Assembly: GCA_964371725.1 (NCBI GenBank)
Contig: CAYJNQ010000012.1
Location: 1-49,241 of the forward strand
DNA length: 49,241 nucleotides
Reading direction: 5' to 3'
From: JAAYCI01 sp964371725
GTDB taxonomy: Bacteria > Bacillota > Clostridia > Oscillospirales > Ruminococcaceae
Under the pieces are notes generated by a model. The model saw only the letters and a list, made by a program, of their open reading frames with translations, did no database searches and had not been told where the DNA came from. Positions within the stretch are counted from its first letter, which is position 1. Every line of letters begins with the position of its first letter. Both the position numbers and the translations under genes were made by a program. Shown in pieces: positions 16,035 through 25,067 of this stretch.

Positions 16035-16895
16035 TCAATCCATCCAATCTTCCACAATCACCTCGTTCGTTTTGCGCAAACTCTCCACAGCCACTTCCCC
16101 CATCTGCTTTTCGAGCAGGGTAAAAAGACAATCCACAATGCACAAAAGGGCAATGCGCGGTGCCAAAGTGGCCGACACGCTCGAGCCCATACGCCCGGGG
16201 CCGCACAGGTTCACACTGCCCCACCTTGCAATGTTTGCGCCCAGTGAGTTGCACAAGGTAAGCACGGCCGCGCCGGCGTCGTGCGCCTGCTTTGCCATGT
16301 CCACAGTGCTGCGTTTGCTTCCGGTTAAATCAATGGCCACCACCGCATCGGTAGGGCCGGCCAAACTCAAGTGCATTCTTTGAAAGCGCTGATCCTGCGT
16401 GTATACAACGGGCAGGCCAAGGCGCAAAAGCTTTTGATAAAAATCCAGCATCACAGCCGAAACTGCACCTTCTCCGATTAAAATGATGTTCCTGCGATGT
16501 AAGAGGAGCTCGACCGCCTTATCCATTTGCTCGCTATCTAAAAGCAGGATGCTATCTTGGCAGGCCTGTGCATTCGAGCGACAAATGCGCTCGATGATGT
16601 GCTCGCTCGTATCGCCCGTATCTTCCAGGGCGTTTTCACCCGTCACCGCACCGGAATGGATGTCCTTAATCGCCGATACATGAAAATCTTTAAAGCCGTT
16701 GTAGCCAAGTCGTTTGCAAAAGCGTGTAACGGTGGCATTGCTGGCCCCCGCCTGCTCGGCAATTGTATTCACAGACAAGGTATCCACATTGTCAATGTTT
16801 TTCAAAAGAATGTCGGCAATACGCTTTTCCGTGGGCATCAAGCGCCGATAATTCATATTAATACGCATATATGCGCCATTTTTTACAGTTCCCAT
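16035..16895 (-). CDS. MurR/RpiR-family transcriptional regulator
   Basis: A 286-residue repressor-type regulator with an N-terminal helix-turn-helix (about 15-85, including TEKRIADILLKN and QAGASNATVTRFCKRLGY) and a C-terminal SIS sugar-phosphate-binding domain (about 130-265, with IILIGEGAVSAVMLDF and AIDLTGSKRSTVDMAKQA). The family senses phosphosugars. No sugar gene adjoins it; the divergent neighbour is the LpdD-like gene, whose start is 111 bases away, so a shared control region is possible. The start at 16895 is weakly supported (GGCGGTG about 12 bases upstream). Confidence 0.9.
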   Translation of the reverse strand: MGTVKNGAYMRINMNYRRLMPTEKRIADILLKNIDNVDTLSVNTIAEQAGASNATVTRFCKRLGYNGFKDFHVSAIKDIHSGAVTGENALEDTGDTSEHIIERICRSNAQACQDSILLLDSEQMDKAVELLLHRRNIILIGEGAVSAVMLDFYQKLLRLGLPVVYTQDQRFQRMHLSLAGPTDAVVAIDLTGSKRSTVDMAKQAHDAGAAVLTLCNSLGANIARWGSVNLCGPGRMGSSVSATLAPRIALLCIVDCLFTLLEKQMGEVAVESLRKTNEVIVEDWMD

Positions 16896-17006
16896 AGAGA
16901 ATATTCACCGCCTGTTTATAGGGTTCGATGCTTCACAGCTTTTTCGGCCTTCTTGACGAAGGCAATCCAAATGCGTCATAATGCTAAAAAAGAAAGGGGC
17001 TTTTCT

Positions 17007-17402
17007 ATGCAAAGTATTTTTGTTTCCAGTGGCAAGCAAGATTGTAAAGTGGATATGCACGCCGTTTTGTGCGGCCAAGATTTGAATGTTGCCGTTTGCG
17101 GTGGCACCAAACCCCATGTGGGCGCCTGTGCCTTGTCTGTACCGCGCGAAAGCCTACAAGACGCCAGCCGGCGCTCGGCTTCGGAAAGTGTGCTGTGCGT
17201 GTTGGCACATAAGGACGATGAGCTTGCCAAAAACATTGCACACAGCCTTGCCGCCCAATTTGGTTGTGTTGCCTGTGTAAGCGTGGGCTTACACGTTGAC
17301 AACGCTGGTAAAAGCGAAATTCAGCAATTGCTACACAATGCACAAGACGCCCTTGCACAGCTTACCGCAAAGCTACAAGAGTGCGGCTTTGCTTCGCCGT
17401 GA
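17007..17402 (+). CDS. LpdD-like prenylated-flavin chaperone family protein
   Basis: A 131-residue soluble protein. The features I match to the LpdD family are a CGGTKPHVGACALSVPR block, a central SVLCVLAHKDDELAKN segment, and a GLHVDNAGKSEI motif near the C-terminus. LpdD-type proteins are encoded with UbiD-like decarboxylases and are thought to help handle prenylated FMN. No ubiD or ubiX is seen in this window. The ATG at 17007 has AAAGGGG 9 bases upstream. It is convergent with the radical SAM gene, with 16 bases between them. The assignment is by pattern and is moderately firm. Confidence 0.7.
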   Translation: MQSIFVSSGKQDCKVDMHAVLCGQDLNVAVCGGTKPHVGACALSVPRESLQDASRRSASESVLCVLAHKDDELAKNIAHSLAAQFGCVACVSVGLHVDNAGKSEIQQLLHNAQDALAQLTAKLQECGFASP

Positions 17403-17418
17403 GAAAACTGTTCCCCGC

Positions 17419-18519
17419 TCACATAAAGTCGTCTTTCAGCCAGGTTTGCCCCGGCTGAAGTGTTTGGGCCACAATCTTTCCCAGATTCTCACGGTTTCTG
17501 GCTTCGTGATACTGAAAGAGCATCTTCTCCTCATGCATTCCCAGTACCTCGAGTTTCCCGCTATAATGAGATAAGCAAAACCGAAACGACTTGCCAAGAC
17601 CACTTTGCAAATCTTTTGCCTTCTGTGTTAGCCGATATCCTTCGCTGAGTGGCACCTGAAACTGACTTTTAACGCCGGACACAGGGCGGCACTGAAACAG
17701 GTAATAGGGATGGATGCCCGCGGCCACAAGTTTGTGCAACAAGCCGCTGAGGGCCGGCACACTATCGTTTACACCGCGTAGAAGCACGGTTTGGTTTTTC
17801 ACAGGAATTCCCCGCGCTTGAAAAAGGCGGATAGAGGAGAGAGACGTTGCCGTCAACTCGCGCTCGTGGTTGTATTGTGTCACAAGCGTGATTCTTATTT
17901 TTTGATTGTATTCCTCCAAAATAGGAAGTAATTGTGCATCCTCTGTGATGCGTTGCGGAAAAACCACAGGCACGCGGCTGGCAATGCGAATGGTATCGAG
18001 CGTTTTGTGCTTGCACAGCTGCGAAAGCAGCGTTTGCAGGTATTGGTTGCTATTCAAAAGAGCATCCCCACCGGTGATGAGCACGTTGGAAATTTCAGGA
18101 TGCTGTGAAAGATAGTGGGATATTTCCTCTGCCTGTCCGGCCACTTCTTCGCTCTCCGTGCCCACAAGGCGCTTGCGAAAACAGTGGCGACAATACATAG
18201 CACAGCGGCTTGTGGAAAGCACCATCAGTGTTTGTTCGTATTTGTGCTGAATGCCGTTCATCACCGTGCTGTGTGCCTCGCCGCTTGTATCGAAACTGCC
18301 CGACATATCCTCCTCGCACAACGAGGGAACCGCCATTTTCCAGATGGGGTCACCCGGGTCGTCAAAATCAATCAAAGACAGGTAATAGGGCGTAATCGAC
18401 ATGGGAAACTGTTTGAGCAGTTCTTCCATTTTTTTTGTTTCTTTTTTGCTTAAAGATAGGTAGGGCTGCAGTTCTTGTACCGTTGTGATGTTCTTTTCCA
18501 GTTCCCTCTTCCAGCTCAT
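17419..18519 (-). CDS. KamA-family radical SAM protein (lysine 2,3-aminomutase-like)
   Basis: A 366-residue radical SAM enzyme. The cluster motif CAMYCRHC starts near residue 106, after ..LSTSR and before FRKRLVG, as in lysine 2,3-aminomutases and EpmB. Further family blocks are LITGGDALL, RIASRVPVVFPQRIT, and HPYYLFQCRPVSGV near residue 270. It is about 50 residues shorter than clostridial lysine aminomutase, so free-lysine activity is not assured; this smaller KamA group is uncharacterised to my knowledge. It lies 27 bases downstream of trxB and is probably co-transcribed with it. Confidence 0.88.
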   Translation of the reverse strand: MSWKRELEKNITTVQELQPYLSLSKKETKKMEELLKQFPMSITPYYLSLIDFDDPGDPIWKMAVPSLCEEDMSGSFDTSGEAHSTVMNGIQHKYEQTLMVLSTSRCAMYCRHCFRKRLVGTESEEVAGQAEEISHYLSQHPEISNVLITGGDALLNSNQYLQTLLSQLCKHKTLDTIRIASRVPVVFPQRITEDAQLLPILEEYNQKIRITLVTQYNHERELTATSLSSIRLFQARGIPVKNQTVLLRGVNDSVPALSGLLHKLVAAGIHPYYLFQCRPVSGVKSQFQVPLSEGYRLTQKAKDLQSGLGKSFRFCLSHYSGKLEVLGMHEEKMLFQYHEARNRENLGKIVAQTLQPGQTWLKDDFM

Positions 18520-18546
18520 GTACCCTCCTTAGAGAAAAACTTAATG

Positions 18547-19458
18547 CTATGCCTTTTGTTTGTTGCAGTACTCGCTTGCCGCCACAGCGGCCACGGCACC
18601 GTCTGAAATAGCCGTCACCACTTGACGCAAATTTTTCACGCGCAAATCTCCGGCCACCCACAACCCTTTCGAGGAGGCCAAGCAGTCTTCGCCGGCTTTC
18701 ACATATCCACCCTCATCCAGCAACACCATCTTCGCAATAAGCGCGGTCTCCGGCATCATGCCTATGGCCACAAATACACCGTCCACCGCCAGCGTTTTGC
18801 TGCCGTCCGGCCCGTTCAGCATCAGGCTTTCCACACGGTCCACGCCTTCAATACGCTCCACCGTGGCAGAAAGATGCATTTCAATGTTCTCCCGTGCACG
18901 AACGGCCACCTGCTCTGCATGGGCGGCACGAAGACTGTCTCGACGATGCACAAGATGCACTTTTTCACAATGATTCGACAAAAAGAGGGCTTCAGCAAGG
19001 GCGCTGTTTCCGCCTCCTACAATCGCCACGTTTTTGCCTTTAAAAAACGCCCCGTCACAGGTGGCACAGTAAGACACCCCATGCCCTGTAAACTCGGCCT
19101 CTCCGGGCACACCAAGCAAACGTCGTTTCGCGCCGCCCGCCACAATAACGGCACGGCACTCGGTTTTGCCCGCTTCTGTGCGCACCCATTTCACATCATT
19201 TTGCACATCGATTTCCAGCACTTCTTCAAATTGCACGCTTGCTCCCTGCGAGATGGCATGGTTGTATAAGTTGGTGGCCAAGTCCACACCGGTTATCCCT
19301 TCGTTGCCGGGAAAATTATCCACTTTGGCTGTATAGCCAATTTGCCCTCCATACACAACCTTTTCAAACACAAGCACTTCCATGCCGGCACGCGCTGCAT
19401 AAATTGCGGCCGAAAGCCCTGCCGGGCCCGCACCCACCACAATGATGTCCACCATCAT
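18547..19458 (-). CDS. trxB: thioredoxin reductase-like flavoprotein
   Basis: NAD(P)H-dependent disulfide reductase of about 303 residues with the low-molecular-weight TrxB layout: FAD-binding GAGPAGLSAAIYA at the N-terminus, the redox pair CATC at about residue 131, NAD(P)-binding GGGNSALAEALFL, and a closing FAD-contact WVAGDLRVKNLRQVVTA. The start at 19458 is the first of two ATG codons 7 bases after AAAGGA; an upstream GTG sits too close to that site. Substrate could be thioredoxin or a related small redox protein; none is encoded nearby. Confidence 0.9.
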   Translation of the reverse strand: MMVDIIVVGAGPAGLSAAIYAARAGMEVLVFEKVVYGGQIGYTAKVDNFPGNEGITGVDLATNLYNHAISQGASVQFEEVLEIDVQNDVKWVRTEAGKTECRAVIVAGGAKRRLLGVPGEAEFTGHGVSYCATCDGAFFKGKNVAIVGGGNSALAEALFLSNHCEKVHLVHRRDSLRAAHAEQVAVRARENIEMHLSATVERIEGVDRVESLMLNGPDGSKTLAVDGVFVAIGMMPETALIAKMVLLDEGGYVKAGEDCLASSKGLWVAGDLRVKNLRQVVTAISDGAVAAVAASEYCNKQKA

Positions 19459-19515
19459 ACACACATCCTTTCGTTACGGATTTCATATTTTTTTCATTTT
19501 TTTGTGTTACTATAT

Positions 19516-19544
19516 TTGAAAATATTCACAAAATAATCCATAAT
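19516..19544 (+). promoter_or_regulatory. candidate promoter of the lipoprotein gene
   Basis: TTGAAA (19516-19521), 17-base spacer, CATAAT (19539-19544), in an AT-rich stretch between the divergent trxB and lipoprotein genes. The predicted leader is about 170 bases long and contains no obvious structure. Confidence 0.45.
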
Positions 19545-19725
19545 GTAGTATAACAAATTTTACAAAAAAACGCAAAGGCTATTCTCCTTTGTGGAAGTGA
19601 TTGGTTCCAAATTTTCTGCTGTATTGCGCAAGCATACACTTCGTGATACTATAAGATGGAACGCTGAACACAAGGTGTCTTTATTTCTTTGTTCCCGGTG
19701 GCCGGCTTTATTTGGCCAAACCCGT

Positions 19726-21033
19726 ATGGAGGTGACCGTTCTGCGCAAGCGATTGTGCCCCTTTGTTTGCTGTTTGATGCTCTGTGTTTTGCTGTTTGGA
19801 TGTTCTCCCATTGCCTTGCAAAATATCACCGACTTGTTGCGGGCGCCTGAGCTTGGGCAGGGGCAGGGAGAAATACAGCAGGCACTCGCGTCTTATCTCG
19901 GTGAACAGCCCTCTTTGCGGTATCCAAAAGAGGGAAACTGGCAAAGCCCCCTGATTGTGGGCGATTTGGATGGGAACGGCAGTGTGGAAAGTGTGCTGCT
20001 GTATGGCCTTGCAGACCCCGTGGCTGCAGGGCGCAGCAACAATGTTTACGTGGCCGTGCTTGAACAGCAAGACGGCGTGTGGCAAGTGGTGCAAGACTTG
20101 GAAGGGCTTGGCACCGAAGTGGCTTCTTTTGAAGTCGTGGATTTGCTCCAAAACGGCAAACAGCAACTCATCATCGGCTTCGCCTCCGCCTCGAACCTCA
20201 ACACCAAAACCTTCTCCCTATTTGAATACAATGGAAACCGTTTGGAAGATTTGGTTGGGGCAACACCCTATTCACGCTATGAGCTGATAGACATTGATGC
20301 AAGCGGGCAGCAGGATCTTGTAATTGTGTCTCCGAACGATCAAATCGGTGGTTTGAATTTGCAGTATATCCCGGTTGAAAATGAGCAACTGAACCTGAGC
20401 CTTGCCCCCGTACAACTCGATGCGAACTTTTCATCTTGTGATGGCCTTTACCCCAGCAGCTCCGCCGACGGCACCACCATGCTCGTGGTAGACGGCCTAA
20501 CAGACACACAACTTTTGGCCAGTGACCTTTTGTATTTTACAGGTGAACACTTTTATAAAGTGAACGACAGCGGTGCCCTTGTAGGGGAAACCGCCCGCAC
20601 AAACCCGCTGCTTTCCTCGCGCGACATCGATGGGGACGGCATTGTGGAAATTCCCCAACGTGTGGGGCTTTCCCCCATTGAAACCCCCGCGGCCGACAAG
20701 AGTTTGGAGTATGTGCAATGGGTGGATTTTACCGGGCAAGAGCCCTTGGTGAAAGAGTTTGGGATTTTGGATTCCGGCAAAGGCGCCTATATCCGCCTGC
20801 CGGAATCTTGGAAAGACAACCTCACCGTTTTAGACGGTGCCGCCCCCGAGGAGTGGATTCTGAGTGACAGCGAATCCGGCGAAACACTGCTGCATTTGCA
20901 AGTGGTGGGCAGCAGCGAACCCCCTCCTCCAAACAGCCTTTTGGTGTCGCACGTGTCGGGTACCTATCTCATACCGGGCGCATCCCTTTCAAGTGCAGAA
21001 CGCAACATCATTCGGGTAGATTCCATGTTCTAA
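19726..21033 (+). CDS. lipoprotein with VCBS/FG-GAP-like repeats
   Basis: Exported lipoprotein, about 435 residues. A basic N-terminus (LRKRL) and a hydrophobic stretch end in LLFGC, with Cys26 as the predicted lipid-modified residue. The mature part has several D-x-D-G-type strands of the VCBS/FG-GAP kind: VGDLDGNGSVES, VDLLQNGKQQ, IDIDASGQQDLV and SRDIDGDGIVEI, likely calcium-binding blades. The start is uncertain: ATG 19726 is the nearest standard codon, but a perfect GGAGGTGA occupies 19728-19735 and would place initiation at the in-frame CTG 19741. It is followed 43 bases later by a two-component system, so it may be an accessory sensor. Specific function unknown. Confidence 0.8.
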   Translation: MEVTVLRKRLCPFVCCLMLCVLLFGCSPIALQNITDLLRAPELGQGQGEIQQALASYLGEQPSLRYPKEGNWQSPLIVGDLDGNGSVESVLLYGLADPVAAGRSNNVYVAVLEQQDGVWQVVQDLEGLGTEVASFEVVDLLQNGKQQLIIGFASASNLNTKTFSLFEYNGNRLEDLVGATPYSRYELIDIDASGQQDLVIVSPNDQIGGLNLQYIPVENEQLNLSLAPVQLDANFSSCDGLYPSSSADGTTMLVVDGLTDTQLLASDLLYFTGEHFYKVNDSGALVGETARTNPLLSSRDIDGDGIVEIPQRVGLSPIETPAADKSLEYVQWVDFTGQEPLVKEFGILDSGKGAYIRLPESWKDNLTVLDGAAPEEWILSDSESGETLLHLQVVGSSEPPPPNSLLVSHVSGTYLIPGASLSSAERNIIRVDSMF

Positions 21034-21076
21034 TGCTCCTCTTTATAAAGCAAAACCTGAAATGTGAGGACAGTTT

Positions 21077-21772
21077 ATGAAAAAGATATTGGTTGTGGAG
21101 GACGAAACTTCCATTCGCGAGCTCATTATCCTCAACTTGCAAATGGCCGATTATGACCTTGTTGGCGTATCCTCCGCCGAGGAAGCCCTGGCCGTTTTCA
21201 ACGAAGATGCCGAGAGTTTTGACTGTGCCATTTTGGACATCATGCTCCCGGGCATGAACGGATTTTCCCTGTGTGAAAGCATCCGAGCGGCCTCTCCTGT
21301 GGTGGGCATCATGATGCTCAGTGCAAAATCTCTGGAAACCGACAAAGTCTATGCTTTGAGCATCGGTGCCGACGATTATATGACAAAACCCTTTTCCATC
21401 ACGGAACTCAAGGCCCGCATTGAAGCCCTTTGCCGCCGTGTTGGGCACAGCCAGGCTCCGGCCGACGAAGAGGATAAACTCTCCTGCGGACAATTTGTGC
21501 TGGATGAAAAAAGCCGTATGCTTTTGAAAAACGACAAACCCATCGACTTAACCCAGGTGGAGTTTCAAATTATGGAACTTTTTTTCCGCAACGAGGGTAC
21601 AGCACTGGTGCGCGAGAAAATTTTAGAGGGCGTTTGGGGAACCAACTATTTTGGTGATGTGAAAATTGTGGATGTGAACATTCGACGCCTGCGCATGAAG
21701 ATTGAAGATGACCCAAGTGCACCCGAGCACATCCTCACAGTTTGGGGCTACGGATACAGATGGAACCCATGA
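21077..21772 (+). CDS. OmpR/PhoB-family response regulator
   Basis: A 231-residue DNA-binding response regulator. In the receiver domain (about 1-120) the acidic pair E8-D9, phospho-acceptor Asp54 (CAILDIMLPGMNG) and TKPF near residue 104 are all present. The C-terminal winged helix (about 135-230) has TQVEFQIMELF, a DVKIVDVNIRRLR recognition helix and ILTVWGYGYRW. The ATG has GAGGACAG upstream. It overlaps the kinase gene by four bases and so forms a pair with it. Confidence 0.95.
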   Translation: MKKILVVEDETSIRELIILNLQMADYDLVGVSSAEEALAVFNEDAESFDCAILDIMLPGMNGFSLCESIRAASPVVGIMMLSAKSLETDKVYALSIGADDYMTKPFSITELKARIEALCRRVGHSQAPADEEDKLSCGQFVLDEKSRMLLKNDKPIDLTQVEFQIMELFFRNEGTALVREKILEGVWGTNYFGDVKIVDVNIRRLRMKIEDDPSAPEHILTVWGYGYRWNP

Positions 21773-23229
21773 GCCAAAACACAAGCATCGCGGCACACAA
21801 AACGCCTGCAACCTCGATTACAAAACGCTGGGTGCGTGGTAGTTTGCTCATCACTTTGGCTGTTCTTTTGGTGGCCTGGGGCTTTATTTTATACTATATC
21901 ATCACCGGCTACTACAACAGCGCCACTTCCGCCATGAGGGATCAAATCAGTACTTTAGAAACACAACTCTCCCTGTTTTCGTCCACCTCATCAGATGAAA
22001 AGCATTTGCGACTTATCCAAGCTGTGGAACAATTTGAGGAAAAGGAAACGTTTGAACTGATGCTCGTGGATTCGGCCGGGCGTATTGTGCTCACCTCTTC
22101 CAGCCTGCTTCCCGCAACAGATGAAGTTACACCCGATATATACGATGCCCTAAGCGCCGGCTCGGGGGGCGTTGGCAGCTATACGGGCGAAAACGAAAAC
22201 GGCGAAAAGGTAATGGCCATCACACAACTTACCCCCTATTCCTCGGGCGGTATTGTGGCCATGCGCTTGGTCACAAGCCTTGCACAGGTGGACGCCGCCA
22301 TTCAATCTTTTGTTTTTGCCTCCTTTTTCTTTTTGGTGCTTGTGCTTTTGGCAAGCCTGTTTTCCGGCCTTTATTTTATACGTTCCATTGTTATTCCGCT
22401 GCGTAAGGTGGAAATGACGGCCACCCGCATTGCCGAGGGTGATTTTGCCACCCGTATCGATTATCATGTGAAAGACGAAATGGGCAGCCTGTGCGACACA
22501 ATCAACCATATGGCCGAAGAGCTGGGCAATACCGAGCGTATGAAAAACGACTTCATCGCCTCGGTTAGCCATGAATTGCGCACGCCGCTCACCTCGATTA
22601 AAGGCTGGACCGAAACCGTGGGCCAACTTCAAAACCCCAAAGATGCCACCTTGCAGCGTGGGCTTGGCATCATCTCGGGCGAAACCGACCGCCTGTACAA
22701 CATGGTGGAAGAGCTGCTCGATTTTTCCAAAATGCAAAATGGCTTGGAATTGCAACTGGCGCTGATTGACCTTGGCGCCGAAGCCGAAGAGACCGCCTTG
22801 CTTACAACACAGCGCCTGCAACATTTGGGGCTTTGCCTTGAAACCGATATCCCCGAGTATCCCGTGCCGATATTGGCGGATGCACACCGTGTGCGTCAGG
22901 CATTGCTCAATGTGTTGGACAACGCTGTTAAATATTCCGGCGAGGGAGATTGCATTCGCCTTTGCCTGATGCAGGATGCCGATTATGCCACTTTGCTTGT
23001 GCAGGATGAAGGGCGTGGCATTTTGCCGGAAGACCTAAAAAATGTAACCGTGAAATTTTACAAAGGAAAAGGGGCGTTGCGCGGCAGTGGCATTGGCCTT
23101 GCCGTGGTGGACGAAATTTTAAACGCACACGGCGGCAACCTTGTTTTGCAAAGTGAACTTGGCAAGGGCACCACGGTGAGTTTGCGCTTTCCCTTGCACC
23201 ATAACAAGCGCGACACAGACCTTTTATAA
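21769..23229 (+). CDS. membrane sensor histidine kinase
   Basis: A 486-residue partner of the preceding regulator. TM1 is at about 25-45, an extracellular domain of about 135 residues follows (with VDSAGRIVLTSSS, Cache-like), and TM2 is at about 180-203. Then come HAMP, the phosphorylated H-box VSHELRTPLTSIKG near residue 265, the N-box NVLDNAVKYS near 380, and G-boxes DEGRGILPED and GSGIGLAVVD. All catalytic motifs are intact. The ATG at 21769 overlaps the regulator stop (ATGA); an in-frame ATG three codons upstream is also possible. The ligand is unknown. Confidence 0.94.
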   Translation: MSQNTSIAAHKTPATSITKRWVRGSLLITLAVLLVAWGFILYYIITGYYNSATSAMRDQISTLETQLSLFSSTSSDEKHLRLIQAVEQFEEKETFELMLVDSAGRIVLTSSSLLPATDEVTPDIYDALSAGSGGVGSYTGENENGEKVMAITQLTPYSSGGIVAMRLVTSLAQVDAAIQSFVFASFFFLVLVLLASLFSGLYFIRSIVIPLRKVEMTATRIAEGDFATRIDYHVKDEMGSLCDTINHMAEELGNTERMKNDFIASVSHELRTPLTSIKGWTETVGQLQNPKDATLQRGLGIISGETDRLYNMVEELLDFSKMQNGLELQLALIDLGAEAEETALLTTQRLQHLGLCLETDIPEYPVPILADAHRVRQALLNVLDNAVKYSGEGDCIRLCLMQDADYATLLVQDEGRGILPEDLKNVTVKFYKGKGALRGSGIGLAVVDEILNAHGGNLVLQSELGKGTTVSLRFPLHHNKRDTDLL

Positions 23230-23271
23230 CCCTTTGTTTTCATCTATTTTGAATGAGAAAGGAACCCTATT

Positions 23272-24198
23272 TTGTCAAAAAAAGAGTTTAAAACCAGTGT
23301 GGGAGGCCAAGCCGTGATGGAGGGCGTGATGATGCGTGGCCCTTCGATGTGGAGCTTGGCTGTGCGCACACCCGATGGTTCCATTGCCTGCGAAACACAC
23401 GAGCTTAAAAAAAGACCCTGGAGCGCTTGGCCCCTTGTGCGTGGGATATTTAGTTTTGTGGATTCCATTTTGCTGGGCACGACCACCCTCATGCGCAGTG
23501 CCGAGCTTGCCATTGGCGAAGATGAGGCCGAAGAACCCTCTAAATTTGATGCATGGATGGAACGTCACTTCGGAGAGGTTGGCTTAAAAGTGAGCATGGG
23601 CATTGCCACAGTGCTGGGCTTTGCCCTAGCGCTCGTGCTTTTTATGTTTTTACCCACTTTCCTCACCGGGCTTTTGGACAACCTCGTCGCTTTGGGCGCT
23701 TGGAAATACTGGCTTGAAGGGCTTATAAAAATGTCCATTTTTGTAGTCTATCTGGCCTCAATGCGCAAAATTCCGGATATACGCCGCCTGTTTGGCTACC
23801 ACGGTGCCGAACATAAAACCATTGCCTGTTACGAGGCCGGAGAAGAACTCACGGTGGAAAATGTGCGTAGATTCAGCCGTTTCCACCCTCGTTGCGGCAC
23901 CAGTTTTTTGTTTTTGGTGTTGCTCATTTCCATTTTGGTGGGCAGTTTTGTGCCCTGGGACAACACCCTTTTGCGCGTTGTATGGCGCATTGCACTGTTG
24001 CCACTTGTGATGAGCCTTGCCTACGAACTGATTCGCTTTGCAGGCCGCTATGACAATTTTGCCACACGCCTCATATCAAAACCCGGCCTGTGGCTACAAC
24101 GTCTCACCACCGACGAGCCGGACGAGCTCATGATGGAGGTGGCCATTTCAGCTGTGGAGCCCGTGTTGCCACCAAAACCGGAACAGGCTGCATGGTAG
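23272..24198 (+). CDS. DUF1385 (YqhQ-like) membrane protein
   Basis: A 308-residue membrane protein that begins with the family hallmark VGGQAVMEGVMMRGP, followed by a cytoplasmic region and about four membrane helices (around 110-140, 150-170, 205-230 and 235-260). Another conserved block is GYHGAEHKTIACYEAGEELTVENV before RFHPRCGTSF. The start is TTG at 23272 with GAAAGGA upstream. In many Firmicutes this gene directly precedes prmC, as here with a 7-base overlap. Biochemical role is not established. Confidence 0.92.
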   Translation: MSKKEFKTSVGGQAVMEGVMMRGPSMWSLAVRTPDGSIACETHELKKRPWSAWPLVRGIFSFVDSILLGTTTLMRSAELAIGEDEAEEPSKFDAWMERHFGEVGLKVSMGIATVLGFALALVLFMFLPTFLTGLLDNLVALGAWKYWLEGLIKMSIFVVYLASMRKIPDIRRLFGYHGAEHKTIACYEAGEELTVENVRRFSRFHPRCGTSFLFLVLLISILVGSFVPWDNTLLRVVWRIALLPLVMSLAYELIRFAGRYDNFATRLISKPGLWLQRLTTDEPDELMMEVAISAVEPVLPPKPEQAAW

Positions 24199-25034
24199 CA
24201 TTGTATCGCTTTTTGAGCGAAGCCGAAACGAGCCTTCGCAATGCCGATATTGAAGACCCCCGCTTTGAGGTAGATGTTCTTTTGGAAACGGTAACCGGAA
24301 AACACCGCTTGCAAACCGATGAAATCACCCCCGAACAGCGGGAACAATTCCAGGCTATGCTCCTGCGCCGATGTCATCGCGAACCTTTGCAATACATCAT
24401 CGAAAGCTGGGATTTTTTAGGTTTGCGCCTGTCCGTGGGGCCCGGTGTTTTGATTCCACGCCCCGAAACGGAGGAGCTCTGCCTTTTGGCAGCCGAAGTT
24501 CTAAAACAAGAAGAGGAGCCCACCGCGCTGGATTTGTGCGCCGGCAGCGGCGCCCTTGCCTTGGGCATGCAGCTTCTTTGCGAAAATGCACACATCACTG
24601 CTGTCGAACTCTATGCAGAGGCATTTTCCTATTTGCAAAAAAATTGCACCCGGTTCGCACTTGACCACCCCAGAGCCCCACTGCCCGTGCTTTTTGATGT
24701 GCATCACTACCACCGTAACCTTACGCCGGGGCAATTCTCCCTCATTGTATCAAACCCGCCCTACCTTTCATTTTCCGAGTATGCTCGGCTGGAAAAAGAG
24801 CTGTATCATGAACCGAAGCAGGCCCTACTTGCAAATGAGGATGGACTCGCTTTTTATCGATCTATTGCCAAACACTACAAAAGCGCCCTTCGAAAAGGCG
24901 GCCGTCTGTTTTTTGAAATCGGCGCGGCGCAAGGCGATGCCGTGCAGCACATTTTACATCAAAACGGCTACCGAAACATCTGTTTACACCACGATTTAAG
25001 CCACCGAGCGCGCATCGTGCAGGCACAACACTGA
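24192..25034 (+). CDS. prmC: release factor glutamine N5-methyltransferase
   Basis: Methylates the GGQ glutamine of peptide release factors. The 280 residues comprise an N-terminal helical domain (about 1-75) and a SAM-dependent methyltransferase domain with LDLCAGSGALALG (motif I) and the catalytic NPPYLS near residue 186. IPRPETEELC, the usual lead into the domain, is present. The ATG at 24192 overlaps the DUF1385 stop. prfA, often adjacent, is absent; downstream there is a repeat element and a terminator. Confidence 0.93.
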   Translation: MVALYRFLSEAETSLRNADIEDPRFEVDVLLETVTGKHRLQTDEITPEQREQFQAMLLRRCHREPLQYIIESWDFLGLRLSVGPGVLIPRPETEELCLLAAEVLKQEEEPTALDLCAGSGALALGMQLLCENAHITAVELYAEAFSYLQKNCTRFALDHPRAPLPVLFDVHHYHRNLTPGQFSLIVSNPPYLSFSEYARLEKELYHEPKQALLANEDGLAFYRSIAKHYKSALRKGGRLFFEIGAAQGDAVQHILHQNGYRNICLHHDLSHRARIVQAQH

Positions 25035-25067
25035 ATGATAAAAAACGCGCAAAACCGCTTCAACGCG

